Shown here piece after piece: positions 26,151 to 35,193 of a stretch of DNA of 64,000 nucleotides. This DNA comes from Nonlabens xiamenensis (lineage in GTDB: Bacteria > Bacteroidota > Bacteroidia > Flavobacteriales > Flavobacteriaceae): assembly GCF_003865345.1 (NCBI RefSeq), contig NZ_RMVE01000007.1:41237-105236 (forward strand). The letters run 5' to 3'. Under the pieces are notes generated by a model, which saw only the letters and a program-made list of their open reading frames with translations, did not search any database and was not told the DNA's origin. The translations under genes and the position numbers were made by a program. Position 1 is the stretch's first letter. Every line of letters starts with the position of its first letter.

Positions 26151-27452
26151 CTATTTTTTTCGCATATAGACGCTTACAGGCACTCCGGTAAAATCAAAGT
26201 TTTTTCTAAGTTGGTTTTCCAGATAGCGCTTGTAAGAATCCTTAACATATTGTGGTAGATTACAAAAAAACGCAAACTGCGGTTGGGGCGTAGGTAATTG
26301 GGTAACAAATTTGATTTTGACAAATTTACCTTTTAACGAGGGCGGCGGATAACTTTCTATAAGTGGCAGCATCACTTCATTCAAGGTACTCGTTTTAATA
26401 CGCTTACTGCGATTTTTATAAACCTCCACAGCTGTTTCAATAGCTTTAAAGATGCGCTGCTTATTGAGCACAGAAATAAAAACGATAGGAACATCAGTAA
26501 AAGGTTCCATCTGTTTTCTTATGTAAGCTTCAAATTCTTTGGCCGTATTGGTTTCCTTGTCCACAAGGTCCCATTTATTGATCAGGACGACGATGCCTTT
26601 TCGGTTGCGTTCTGCCAACCAAAAAATGTTTTGTACCTGACCGTCAAAACCTCTGGTCGCATCCAGCATTAATAAGCAAACATCACAATGCTCAATCGCA
26701 CGTACACTGCGCATTACGCTGTAGAATTCAAGATCCTCGCGTACCTTTTTCTTTCTTCTGATTCCAGCAGTATCCACCAGGTTAAATTCAAAACCAAATC
26801 TATTGTACTTAGTATCTATAGAGTCGCGGGTTGTTCCAGCAATATCGGTGACGATATATCGGTCCTCTCCGATTAATGCGTTGATGAATGAGCTTTTCCC
26901 TGCGTTAGGGCGTCCCACTACGGCAAATCTAGGCAGGTCATCCTTTTCTTCGTCCACCTCATCAGGCAATATCTCTACCAAAGCATCTAGGAGTTCGCCG
27001 GTTCCGTTCCCATTCATACTGGAAATACTGAAATAATCGCCTAGTCCAAGGTTATAAAACTCAAAGGCATCCTGCTCGCGCTGGTTGTTATCCACTTTAT
27101 TCACGACCAAGAAAACAGGTTTTTCCACCCTGCGTAGGAGTTTGGCAACATCTTCATCCATGCCTGTGATGCCAGTTTCAGCATCTACCATAAAGATGAT
27201 GGCATCGGCCTCATCGATGGCCAGTTCAACCTGACGGTCAATTTCGGCCTCAAAAATGTCGTCACTACCAATGACGTATCCACCGGTATCAATCAGTGAG
27301 AATTCCTTTCCATTCCAATCGCTTTTTCCATAATGCCGGTCCCTAGTCACCCCACTGACAGCATCGGTAATCGCCTCTCTACGTTTGATCATACGGTTGA
27401 AAAGGGTGGATTTACCTACATTGGGTCTTCCTACGATGGCTACTATACTCAT
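26151..27452 (-). CDS. der: Ribosome-biogenesis GTPase Der (EngA)
   Basis: A 433-residue protein with two tandem GTPase domains and a C-terminal KH-like domain. Domain 1: GRPNVGKST (residues 8-16), DTGGY and NKVD. Domain 2: [14 protein letters not shown] and NKWD. Der is essential for 50S subunit assembly in the cytoplasm. Length and motif order are normal. A -7 element (TACCTTTG) lies 20-27 bp upstream, and a palindrome copy stands further upstream. Confidence 0.97.
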   Translation of the reverse strand: MSIVAIVGRPNVGKSTLFNRMIKRREAITDAVSGVTRDRHYGKSDWNGKEFSLIDTGGYVIGSDDIFEAEIDRQVELAIDEADAIIFMVDAETGITGMDEDVAKLLRRVEKPVFLVVNKVDNNQREQDAFEFYNLGLGDYFSISSMNGNGTGELLDALVEILPDEVDEEKDDLPRFAVVGRPNAGKSSFINALIGEDRYIVTDIAGTTRDSIDTKYNRFGFEFNLVDTAGIRRKKKVREDLEFYSVMRSVRAIEHCDVCLLMLDATRGFDGQVQNIFWLAERNRKGIVVLINKWDLVDKETNTAKEFEAYIRKQMEPFTDVPIVFISVLNKQRIFKAIETAVEVYKNRSKRIKTSTLNEVMLPLIESYPPPSLKGKFVKIKFVTQLPTPQPQFAFFCNLPQYVKDSYKRYLENQLRKNFDFTGVPVSVYMRKK

Positions 27453-27471
27453 GACGCGGTTTTTGCAGTTG

Positions 27472-27479
27472 CAAAGGTA
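27472..27479 (-). promoter_or_regulatory. -7 element for der
   Basis: TACCTTTG on the minus strand; expected RNA start near 27465, leaving a leader of about 13 bases. Confidence 0.5.
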
Positions 27480-27536
27480 GTTTTTTAATTGGGATCCAGA
27501 CAGATTTAAAATTACCGTTGGGGAGCTGTTGAGTTC

Positions 27537-27550
27537 GCTTTCGCGAAAGC
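27537..27550. repeat. Palindrome copy 8 (intergenic)
   Basis: GCTTTCGCGAAAGC, extended to 16 bp by an A...T pair only in part, between the polyprenyl synthase stop and the der promoter. Confidence 0.95.
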
Positions 27551-27628
27551 TTACAAACCTGATGTACTATACAAAATAACTGAATTAAATAGCTGATTTA
27601 CAACCTGATAAAAAGAAAGGTCTTTATT

Positions 27629-28606
27629 TTACTTTTTACGGTCGATCACATAGTCTACCATCATCATGAGCGATTGTTTATACTCTGACGATGGATAGGT
27701 TTCCAAAATGGTGAGGGCTTCATTCTTGTACTCATACATAGCCTTGATCGCGTAATCCAATCCACCGTGATCCTTGACAAATTGAATAACCTCCCTTACT
27801 CGTTTCTTATCCCGGTTGTACTTTTTGACACTGTTGACCAACCACTTGCGATCTTTTGGCGAAGCGTTTTGAATCACATGTATCAACGGCAATGTCATTT
27901 TTTGTTCTTTAATATCAATTCCGGTGGGTTTACCAATGCGCTGGTTACCATAGTCAAAAAGATCATCCTTGATTTGAAAAGCTATACCGATAAGTTCGCC
28001 AAACTTCCTCATTTTTTCCACATCTTCACTTCCAGGAGATACGGCACAGGCTCCAAGACTACAACAAGCAGCAATTAAGGTGGCCGTCTTCATGCGAATG
28101 ATATCAAAGTAAACCTCTTCGGTGATATCAAGTCGTCTGGCTTTCTCAATTTGTAGGAGTTCGCCCTCACTCATCTCCCGCACTGCCACACTTATAATTT
28201 GCAAAAGGTCAAAATCTTTGTTATCGATGCTAAGCAGCAGACCTTTGGAGAGCAGGTAATCACCTACCAAGACAGCAATTTTATTTTTCCAGAGGGCATT
28301 GATAGAAAAGAAACCACGTCTTTTTAAGCTGTCATCTACTACATCATCGTGTACCAAGGTAGCCGTATGTATGAGCTCAATGACCGAAGCACCTCTGTAG
28401 GTACGCTCATTGATCTGACCTTTCCCAATCATTTTGGCGACCAGAAACACAAACATGGGTCGCATTTGTTTCCCCTTTCGGTTGACAATAAAATGAGTGA
28501 TACGGTTAAGCAGTGCTATACGGGATGCCATCGAAAGCTGGAATTTCTTTTCAAACAATTCCATTTCCAAGGCAATAGGCCGCTTAATCTGTTCAACGAT
28601 TTTCAT
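27629..28606 (-). CDS. Polyprenyl diphosphate synthase (trans-isoprenyl)
   Basis: A 325-residue all-alpha prenyltransferase. It has the first aspartate-rich motif in HDDVVDDSLKRRG, the substrate motif GKQMRPMF and the second motif in QIKDDLFDYG. It condenses isopentenyl diphosphate with an allylic diphosphate to build a long chain, probably the menaquinone side chain or similar; chain length cannot be read reliably. The start is ATG at 28606: a TTG 9 bp upstream falls inside the -7 element and is rejected. It consumes the product of the mevalonate genes at 7.6-9.6 kb. Confidence 0.9.
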   Translation of the reverse strand: MKIVEQIKRPIALEMELFEKKFQLSMASRIALLNRITHFIVNRKGKQMRPMFVFLVAKMIGKGQINERTYRGASVIELIHTATLVHDDVVDDSLKRRGFFSINALWKNKIAVLVGDYLLSKGLLLSIDNKDFDLLQIISVAVREMSEGELLQIEKARRLDITEEVYFDIIRMKTATLIAACCSLGACAVSPGSEDVEKMRKFGELIGIAFQIKDDLFDYGNQRIGKPTGIDIKEQKMTLPLIHVIQNASPKDRKWLVNSVKKYNRDKKRVREVIQFVKDHGGLDYAIKAMYEYKNEALTILETYPSSEYKQSLMMMVDYVIDRKK

Positions 28607-28612
28607 GCAATG

Positions 28613-28620
28613 CAAATATA
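28613..28620 (-). promoter_or_regulatory. -7 element for the polyprenyl synthase
   Basis: TATATTTG on the minus strand, ending 6 bp before the ATG. RNA would start at or next to the start codon, so the message may be leaderless. Confidence 0.55.
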
Positions 28621-28684
28621 AGTCAGAGAGCGGATCGCATACGAATGAAGAAGAGCATTATCAATGAACTTCATTATTCATTCA

Positions 28685-28709
28685 TCGATAAATCGATTAA
28701 GTTTATCGA
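28685..28709. promoter_or_regulatory. Inverted repeat upstream of the T9SS adhesin gene
   Basis: TCGATAAA and TTTATCGA, 8-bp arms with a 9-base spacer, about 105 bp before the ATG of the secreted protein gene. It could be an operator; there is no other support. Confidence 0.3.
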
Positions 28710-28813
28710 ATAAACAACCAGTAAAAAGCGAACGGATCAATATGTTGAACATATCTTTTATAAAATCTAGATTATTCTTTTATATTTAGAGCCAAAGAAT
28801 TAAATCCATAACT

Positions 28814-30286
28814 ATGAAAAAAATTACTTTATTGATTATGCTTCTGGCGACAGCTTTAGCTCATGCCCAGCTACCAGAAGATTTTAACGGCGCAGCATTT
28901 CCACCAGCCGGGTGGTTGATAGCTGATGGCGCTAATGGTCTTGGGACTACAGAGCAATGGCAACAAGACGGAACGAGCCCTGAGTTCTTTGCTTTAAGCC
29001 TCTGGGAGGCTGTAGCAACAGGTCAGTCGGCAGAAGATTGGTTGGTTACTCCATTAGTCTCTATCACTTCCACTGAAAATCTTTTACAGTTTTTGTCCAC
29101 CGACCTTAACCAAGGAGAATTTGGTTCCGTACTGTCAATAAGGGTATCCACCACTTCTCAGAGCAACCAAGCCAGTTTTACTGAGGTGGCAAGTTTTACG
29201 GAAGATGATTTAGGAAATGATCAGAACGCAGCATTTGCTCAATTTACTGTAAATCTTAACGCATATTTGAATCAAAGTGTTTATATCGCTTTTGTCCATG
29301 TTCAAAACGACGGTGATGGAATTGTCGTAGATAACGTTGAACTGGTTGAAGCGGCAGCAGGGCCTCCAGGACCGGCCAACACACCTACGCCAGCGGATAT
29401 GGCCACAGGAGTTGTTGTCGACATTACCGATGGTGCTGATGCGAATACCTTACCTGATAATGCGGTAACTTTTGCCTGGTCTGCAGACACCTCATTAGGA
29501 AGTGTGCCACCTTCTGAATTTGAATTCTTATTGGGAGATAGTCCAACTACTTTGGCTTCTTTGGGAGTAGTTCCAGCTACCACAACCAGTGTTCCTGTTC
29601 AAGGGTTCCAATATAACACCACTTATTACTGGCAAATTATTCCTAGAAATAATGCGGGTGATGCTACAAATAATCCTGTATGGAGCTTCACCACCGAAGC
29701 AGGAAATGTTAGCGCACCTGGCGTAGCCACTTCCCCTGTCCCGGCAGATATGGCCACCGGAGTACTACTAAGAGGTGATGACTTGAATATGGATGGTAAT
29801 CCAGATAATGCTGTAGATTTTTCTTGGGGCGCACCTGTAACAGGTGATCCTGTAGAATCCTACATTTTTAATTTGGGTACCACAAGTGCAGTGGATTTAT
29901 TTGTAAGCAATCGAGGAAATGCAACGACTTTACGATTGAGCGGATTACAGCCTAGCACAACTTACTTTTGGAGACTTGATACTTCTAACGTGGGTGGAAC
30001 AACAACTGGTCAAGTTTGGGAATTCACCACCGACTCCACAGCTGGAATTGACGACGAGAAAACCAAACTATTCACCATTAGCCCTAATCCCACTAGTGAT
30101 TTCTTGAATATAACAAGTGGTTTGCAAATCGACCAGCTAGAAATTTACAACGGGTTAGGTCAACAAGTAAAATCCTTTAAGCAGTTTACAGATAATGTAG
30201 ATGTACAAGATCTTCCACAAGGAACCTATTTTGTGCGAGCTCAAAGTGGTGAGTTGACTCAAACGATAAAATTTATTAAGAAATAA
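28814..30286 (+). CDS. T9SS-secreted adhesin-like protein with fibronectin-III-like repeats
   Basis: A 490-residue secreted protein. It has a signal peptide (residues 1-18), a choice-of-anchor J / cleaved-adhesin-like domain (about 20-180, with FNGAAFPPAGW and SAEDWLVTP), and two related modules of about 100 residues (185-300 and 300-410). Each module opens with a P.PADMATGV segment and ends in W.FTTE or EFTTD, in fibronectin-III manner. A type A T9SS sorting domain closes the protein (SPNPTSDFLNI ... GTYFVRA ... IKFIKK). It is expected at the cell surface or released. A near-consensus -7 (TATATTTA, 28781-28788) precedes it and a strong terminator follows. Confidence 0.85.
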   Translation: MKKITLLIMLLATALAHAQLPEDFNGAAFPPAGWLIADGANGLGTTEQWQQDGTSPEFFALSLWEAVATGQSAEDWLVTPLVSITSTENLLQFLSTDLNQGEFGSVLSIRVSTTSQSNQASFTEVASFTEDDLGNDQNAAFAQFTVNLNAYLNQSVYIAFVHVQNDGDGIVVDNVELVEAAAGPPGPANTPTPADMATGVVVDITDGADANTLPDNAVTFAWSADTSLGSVPPSEFEFLLGDSPTTLASLGVVPATTTSVPVQGFQYNTTYYWQIIPRNNAGDATNNPVWSFTTEAGNVSAPGVATSPVPADMATGVLLRGDDLNMDGNPDNAVDFSWGAPVTGDPVESYIFNLGTTSAVDLFVSNRGNATTLRLSGLQPSTTYFWRLDTSNVGGTTTGQVWEFTTDSTAGIDDEKTKLFTISPNPTSDFLNITSGLQIDQLEIYNGLGQQVKSFKQFTDNVDVQDLPQGTYFVRAQSGELTQTIKFIKK

Positions 30287-30309
30287 ATTTTTATAAATAA
30301 CTAAAGGAA

Positions 30310-30342
30310 GCCGTTTTACCTGTGCGTAAAACGGCTTTTTTA
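30310..30342 (+). terminator. Rho-independent terminator of the adhesin gene
   Basis: A 9-bp perfect stem, GCCGTTTTA and TAAAACGGC, with an 8-base loop, followed by a T-run, 24 bp after the stop codon. Confidence 0.85.
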
Positions 30343-31046
30343 TTTTTGATTCCATTCTTTGTTGTTAGCTGACTTGGATAATCAAAGCATGAACACGGAC
30401 AACAAAAATCCAAACGACAAATGACTTTATTCTGCTATGCCTGCAAATGCAATAATCCAACATTGTACTAGACCTTAATTTCATTTATTTTTCTTTGTGC
30501 CTATGCTCAGGCATAGCTGTTTGAGGCAAAAGACTTTAGTAAACGTACTTGTCATGATGTGAAAACAATGTCGACCTTGGCGCAATTAACCGAGTCGGAT
30601 AATTTCCATTTACCAGTAGGTGTGAAGTAATTTTATGAACGACTGGCCTTCCCATAATAGGCATGCACAATTAGAACTTGTTGTAGGTAGAGGAAAAGGC
30701 ACGAAAGGTCTACAAATTATTAAATAAAAGATTGTGAACAACCTTAACGAATCCAGTAGCTTACCGGTACGATGCAAGCAAAAAATTGGCAACAGTACAG
30801 CTGAAACCGAATATTTTATTTACACTAGGTTAAATAGTACTGGTGACACGTCAATGGTTTGTTATCAGGTAATAATGTAGGAGTAACTAGCCAAAATGTG
30901 GTTAGTTTTTAAATAACCAGGATGGATTTTAACTTTAGATCTGATCCACTGACCTATTCTGGAATTTGTTGCCTTAATCAATTGGAGTGAATAACAGAAA
31001 TACAACACTACTTTGGATCTCATTTGTATCGATCTAAAAACAAATT
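30343..31046. other. Long region without a supported gene
   Basis: About 700 bp between the adhesin terminator and the rlmN stop. Only short open frames (at most about 60 codons) exist, and none has recognisable motifs. One small inverted repeat, CTATGC and GCATAG with a 4-base loop, is at 30501-30516. It may hold a decayed gene; I see no RNA gene. Confidence 0.35.
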
Positions 31047-32096
31047 CTATTTTTTATTAGCCAATTGACCACAAGCAGCATCTATGTCTTTACCTCGACT
31101 GCGACGCACGTTAACGATAATTCGGTTTTTTTCTAGTGCATTTTGATACATTTGAATTGCTTGCGATGATGCCTGTTCAAACCTTGGGTCATCTATACTG
31201 TTATATTCAATAATATTGACTTTGCACGGGATGACTTTACAGAACTTGACTAATTCGTGCACATCCTCTTCGGTATCGTTGATGCCTTTCCATACCACGT
31301 ATTCATAGGTGACTCTGGTACCAGTTTGATCGTACCAATATTTTAATGCCTCCTTAATATCAGACAACGGAAATTGCTCATTGAAGGGCATAATTTGGGT
31401 GCGTTTGCTATCTATAGCACTGTGCAAAGAAAGCGCAAGGTTGAATTTTGGTTGGTCATCGGCCAATTTTTTGATCATCTTTGGCACTCCGCTGGTAGAA
31501 AGTGTAATGCGCTTGGGGGACATGTTCAATCCTTCTTCACCAGTTATTTTTTCGATGGATTTAAGTACATTTTTGTAATTCATCAAAGGCTCACCCATTC
31601 CCATGAAAACGATATTGGATAAGGGCATATGGTGGTAGGCCCTGCTTTGTGCGTCTATGGCAACAACTTGATCGTATATCTCGTCTGGATTGAGGTTACG
31701 CATCCGCTTTAAACGGGCTGTAGCGCAGAAGGCACAATTCAAGCTACAACCTACTTGAGAAGAAACACAGGCGGTTGTCCTGGTAGCAGTAGGTATAAGA
31801 ACAGATTCAACGGTAAGCCCATCATGCAGTTTAACAGCGTTTTTAATGGTTCCATCATTGCTACGTTGCATATCGTCAACCTGAATATGATTGATCACAA
31901 AGTGCTCCTCCAGAAAAGCCCGAGTTGACATAGACAGGTTGGTCATGTCATCAAAGTTATGAGCACCCTTTTTCCACAACCACTCATAAACTTGGTTTCC
32001 TCTAAAAGCCTGTTCGCCATTGTCCACAAAAAATTGTCGTAAGGCTTCCTTATCCCAAGACCTGATATCTGTTTTTTCTTTCTTCAAATTCCTCAA
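31047..32096 (-). CDS. rlmN: Dual-specificity 23S rRNA/tRNA adenine-C2 methyltransferase RlmN
   Basis: A 349-residue radical SAM enzyme. The 4Fe-4S motif CSLNCAFC, the GxGEPLMN motif (FMGMGEPLMNY) and the C-terminal cysteine in AACGQL are present. It methylates C2 of adenine in 23S rRNA and some tRNAs. There is no ATG: the start is TTG at 32096 or TTG at 32087. A hairpin and a -7 element lie directly upstream and overlap each other. Confidence 0.95.
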   Translation of the reverse strand: MRNLKKEKTDIRSWDKEALRQFFVDNGEQAFRGNQVYEWLWKKGAHNFDDMTNLSMSTRAFLEEHFVINHIQVDDMQRSNDGTIKNAVKLHDGLTVESVLIPTATRTTACVSSQVGCSLNCAFCATARLKRMRNLNPDEIYDQVVAIDAQSRAYHHMPLSNIVFMGMGEPLMNYKNVLKSIEKITGEEGLNMSPKRITLSTSGVPKMIKKLADDQPKFNLALSLHSAIDSKRTQIMPFNEQFPLSDIKEALKYWYDQTGTRVTYEYVVWKGINDTEEDVHELVKFCKVIPCKVNIIEYNSIDDPRFEQASSQAIQMYQNALEKNRIIVNVRRSRGKDIDAACGQLANKK

Positions 32097-32101
32097 ATAA
32101 A

Positions 32102-32136
32102 AACGCGTTGCAAAATTAAGGGTTTTGCAACGCGTT
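32102..32136 (-). terminator. Strong hairpin between the protease gene and rlmN
   Basis: A perfect 14-bp stem (AACGCGTTGCAAAA and its complement) with a 7-base loop. On the minus strand it is followed by TTTATTT, so it can terminate the upstream protease transcript. The same bases carry a -7 element for rlmN (32111-32118). Confidence 0.75.
32111..32118 (-). promoter_or_regulatory. -7 element for rlmN inside the hairpin
   Basis: TAATTTTG on the minus strand matches TAnnTTTG and lies in the loop and 3' arm of the hairpin. RNA would start near 32104, about 8 bases before TTG 32096. Confidence 0.45.
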
Positions 32137-32214
32137 CTGGAAATTTGACTGAACTTATTCAGCCACTGGTTCCGTTCATGATTGATTTTACAAGATTAAA
32201 ATCAATACTTGAAA

Positions 32215-33903
32215 TTACTTTTTAATGATTTTCTTTACCTCCCTTTTACCAGAGAGCTCGATGGAAAAGAAGTACATACCACTCCTTAATTCAGCGATAT
32301 TCAATTGTGGTTTGTTCTGTTCAACGACACCAGTCATCAGTACAGCACCTGTGATATCATAAATATTATATCTAGCTGTTTCCTGTACCTCAACGTTGAG
32401 GATCTCATCTACGGGATTAGGGTAGATACTCCAGTCAGCTTGCTCATTTGCAATTCCATCTACACTAAGTGTAGAAAAGTAATCACCATCAAAGACAGAC
32501 ACACCAAGATTGGCAGGATCTAGCCAGTTCCTTAATCTTGTACTATTTGTTCCACCACCATTCCATGCGATATTGAATCTTCCATAAAAATCAGGAGATC
32601 CATTATCAGTAGTTCCGGAACAAGCTGCTCCACCTCCCAATAATTCACCGACAATATGTCCTGATGGACTGAGTAGCACGCTTCCTGAAGAACCTCCTTC
32701 TGTAACGCCATAGTCCCAATCTCCAACTGTATAAATATCCACTATTGCACCTCCAAAACTAATAGTTTGATTTACAGCAGGCTGATCATTTCTACATAAT
32801 TTCATTATGTCAAAAGCTGGATGATGAACTCCAAGTTGAGAACTAGGTACATTAGTGGATCGATCCCAACCTGCATAATATAAGTCCCAACTGGCCGGAG
32901 GAGTCTGGTTAAGCTCTAGCAAGGCTGTATCACTTCCAGAGTGGTTTGCTCTTAAAACAGCTCCGCTAAGAACTTGCGAAGGGTTGGCAGGCCCTTGAGT
33001 CGGATTAAAGGTCGCACAATCTGGGGTGTTCGTATACCATTCAAAACCAAATGAATAGTTGCTGCCATTAAAAGCTCCTGTAGCTCCATCTGCCGTATCT
33101 ATACAGTGGTTTGCTGTGTAAAAATAAGGTACTGTATCAGCATTGGTATTATTGATCATGGTTCCCGTACAGGTGAACGTTGCACCGTTTCTCGGAATTA
33201 TTATCCTGGCAACGGCATGTATAAAATCATCTCTCACTGGTGTCCAATCCTGGCCATTGCTGGAGCCAAAATTTGGATCACACAAAACATCCACATTACA
33301 TGGACCTGAGTTGTTCAGCATTTTTGCATTTACCTCATCTGCTTTAGATAGTCCCCTGTAACCGTGACCGATCTCACTGATGGACAATCGGCCTAATCCT
33401 TTAACCGCTGCAGGTTCAAAATACTCCAAAACAACATGATCTCCACGGATAACCCAGGAACCTAATTGACCGTCTGGTTGATTTTCTTTGGCAGTATATG
33501 GACCAATACGATCACTTTTATCCTTGGAATAAATATATAATTCAGCGCCTTCAGGCAGGTCGTAACGATCAAAAATAAAATTGATAGTAGTGGCATCGTT
33601 AGCATGCACTTCCATCATCCAAATACGATCGCCATTAGGCAGTACAGTCCATGACCCAGAATCGAATAAATTAATCTGAGCAGGAATATTGATGGCAAAT
33701 CGATAAGGCACACCTAATAATTTGTCATTGACTGCATCTTGCTTTTTGACCGATTCAAAGTCAATTGCTGGTAAATCTTTTACCGGAACATTGTTTTTTG
33801 AAATGGATAGTCCCCAGCTTCTGGGAATAGCTTCATTCGTAACCTGCGCCGTGGACCATTGAAACAAGAATAAAATAACAGGAATAAATAGTATTTTTTT
33901 CAT
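32215..33903 (-). CDS. T9SS-secreted trypsin-like serine protease (lysyl-endopeptidase-like)
   Basis: A 562-residue secreted protease. It has a signal peptide (1-19), a prodomain of about 180 residues, a chymotrypsin-fold catalytic domain with His266 (TANHCID), Asp325 (SGSDTALLEL) and Ser406 (GGSSGS), several cysteines for disulfides, and a C-terminal type A T9SS sorting domain (YPNPVDEILNV ... REVKKIIKK). The catalytic part resembles Achromobacter-type lysyl endopeptidase; cleavage specificity is inferred. It would act outside the cell. The gene stands alone, ended by the hairpin at 32102-32136. Confidence 0.87.
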   Translation of the reverse strand: MKKILFIPVILFLFQWSTAQVTNEAIPRSWGLSISKNNVPVKDLPAIDFESVKKQDAVNDKLLGVPYRFAINIPAQINLFDSGSWTVLPNGDRIWMMEVHANDATTINFIFDRYDLPEGAELYIYSKDKSDRIGPYTAKENQPDGQLGSWVIRGDHVVLEYFEPAAVKGLGRLSISEIGHGYRGLSKADEVNAKMLNNSGPCNVDVLCDPNFGSSNGQDWTPVRDDFIHAVARIIIPRNGATFTCTGTMINNTNADTVPYFYTANHCIDTADGATGAFNGSNYSFGFEWYTNTPDCATFNPTQGPANPSQVLSGAVLRANHSGSDTALLELNQTPPASWDLYYAGWDRSTNVPSSQLGVHHPAFDIMKLCRNDQPAVNQTISFGGAIVDIYTVGDWDYGVTEGGSSGSVLLSPSGHIVGELLGGGAACSGTTDNGSPDFYGRFNIAWNGGGTNSTRLRNWLDPANLGVSVFDGDYFSTLSVDGIANEQADWSIYPNPVDEILNVEVQETARYNIYDITGAVLMTGVVEQNKPQLNIAELRSGMYFFSIELSGKREVKKIIKK

Positions 33904-34022
33904 CTGAATAGTTTAGGGATTTGACTGGGCAATATACTAACTCCATTTAATTTTCCCTTAACTTTTATCTAAAAAATGAACATAAGACACTAATTGTTAT
34001 AGTTTTGTGATAAATCAGCAAA

Positions 34023-34054
34023 AAACCTGCTACAAATCATATCGTAGCAGGTTT
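34023..34054 (-). terminator. Rho-independent terminator after queA
   Basis: An 11-bp perfect stem (AAACCTGCTAC and complement) with a 10-base loop, followed on the minus strand by a T-run, 20 bp after the queA stop. It closes the long aromatic gene run. Confidence 0.85.
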
Positions 34055-34073
34055 GAACATATTGTTGAAATGA

Positions 34074-35126
34074 TTAATCCAATATCAACATGGCGTCGCC
34101 ATAAGTGCTGAACTTATAATCTTCCTTCAACGCGATATCATAAGCTTTCTTTAGAAAATCATATCCTGCAAATGCTGCGGCCTGCATCATCAATGTGGAT
34201 TTGGGATGATGGAAATTAGTAATCATACTATTGGCGATACTGAATTCGTAAGGAGGGAAAATAAATTTGTTGGTCCATTCATTGAATGGGTTCAAATGTC
34301 CATCACTACTCACTGAACTCTCCAGTGTACGCATAGTCGTTGTACCTACCGCACATACATTCTTCTTTTGATCGATTGCTTTATTGACCATATCACAGGC
34401 TTCCTGCGTGATAATCGCCTGCTCACTGTCCATTTTGTGTTTCGACAAATCCTCTACCTCTACAGGAGAAAAAGTCCCCAAACCAATATGCATGGTCACG
34501 TGAGCAACATTTACACCTTTGATTTCAAGACGTTTTAATAAATGCTTTGAAAAATGAAGACCCGCAACTGGAGCAGCAACAGCTCCTTCATTAGCAGCAA
34601 AAATGGTTTGGTATCGCTCTTCATCCTCAGGTTCAACATCTCTATTTAATTCTCTAGGAAGAGGTGTCTCACCTAATTCGTTCAATTTCTCACGAAATTC
34701 CTCATAGCTTCCATCGTATAAAAATCTCAAGGTACGTCCACGGGAAGTCGTATTGTCGATAACCTCAGCCACTAGACTTTCATCTTCGCCAAAATACAGT
34801 TTGTTACCAATTCTAATCTTTCTGGCAGGATCAACCAGCACATCCCACAATTTGGTCGTAGGATTTAATTCGCGCAGCAAGAAAACTTCAATACGCGCAC
34901 CAGTCTTTTCCTTATTCCCGTATAATCTTGCCGGAAAGACCTTAGTATCGTTCATGACAAAAATGTCATCCTCATTAAAATAATCGATTACATCCTTGAA
35001 CAACTTGTGTTCTATCTCACCAGATTTCCTGTGCAGCACCATCAATTTTGACTCGTCTCTATTTTCTGATGGATACTTGGCAATACGATCTTCTGGCAAG
35101 TCGTACCCGAATTGTGATAATTTCAT
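34074..35126 (-). CDS. queA: S-adenosylmethionine:tRNA ribosyltransferase-isomerase
   Basis: A 350-residue QueA. Conserved features are the N-terminal [41 protein letters not shown] and TTMRTLESS. It transfers the ribosyl part of SAM to preQ1 in tRNA, the penultimate step of queuosine synthesis. Length is normal. It has its own promoter (TTG at 35181-35179 and TATATTTG at 35157-35150) and its own terminator, so it can be expressed apart from aroA, which lies 67 bp upstream. Confidence 0.96.
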   Translation of the reverse strand: MKLSQFGYDLPEDRIAKYPSENRDESKLMVLHRKSGEIEHKLFKDVIDYFNEDDIFVMNDTKVFPARLYGNKEKTGARIEVFLLRELNPTTKLWDVLVDPARKIRIGNKLYFGEDESLVAEVIDNTTSRGRTLRFLYDGSYEEFREKLNELGETPLPRELNRDVEPEDEERYQTIFAANEGAVAAPVAGLHFSKHLLKRLEIKGVNVAHVTMHIGLGTFSPVEVEDLSKHKMDSEQAIITQEACDMVNKAIDQKKNVCAVGTTTMRTLESSVSSDGHLNPFNEWTNKFIFPPYEFSIANSMITNFHHPKSTLMMQAAAFAGYDFLKKAYDIALKEDYKFSTYGDAMLILD

Positions 35127-35149
35127 TCAACGATTTTTAAGATAAACGA

Positions 35150-35181
35150 CAAATATACAATTTGCAGACAGGGGTTGTCAA
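35150..35181 (-). promoter_or_regulatory. queA promoter (-33 TTG and -7 TATATTTG)
   Basis: On the minus strand TTG (35181-35179), a 21-bp spacer, then TATATTTG (35157-35150). This is the only promoter in the window where I find both elements at good spacing. Confidence 0.65.
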
Positions 35182-35193
35182 GTAAATTAAGCG

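Noticed and set aside
30610..30792. A 60-codon minus-strand frame in the gap before rlmN
   Set aside because: No motif, no promoter, and surrounded by sequence with frequent stops.
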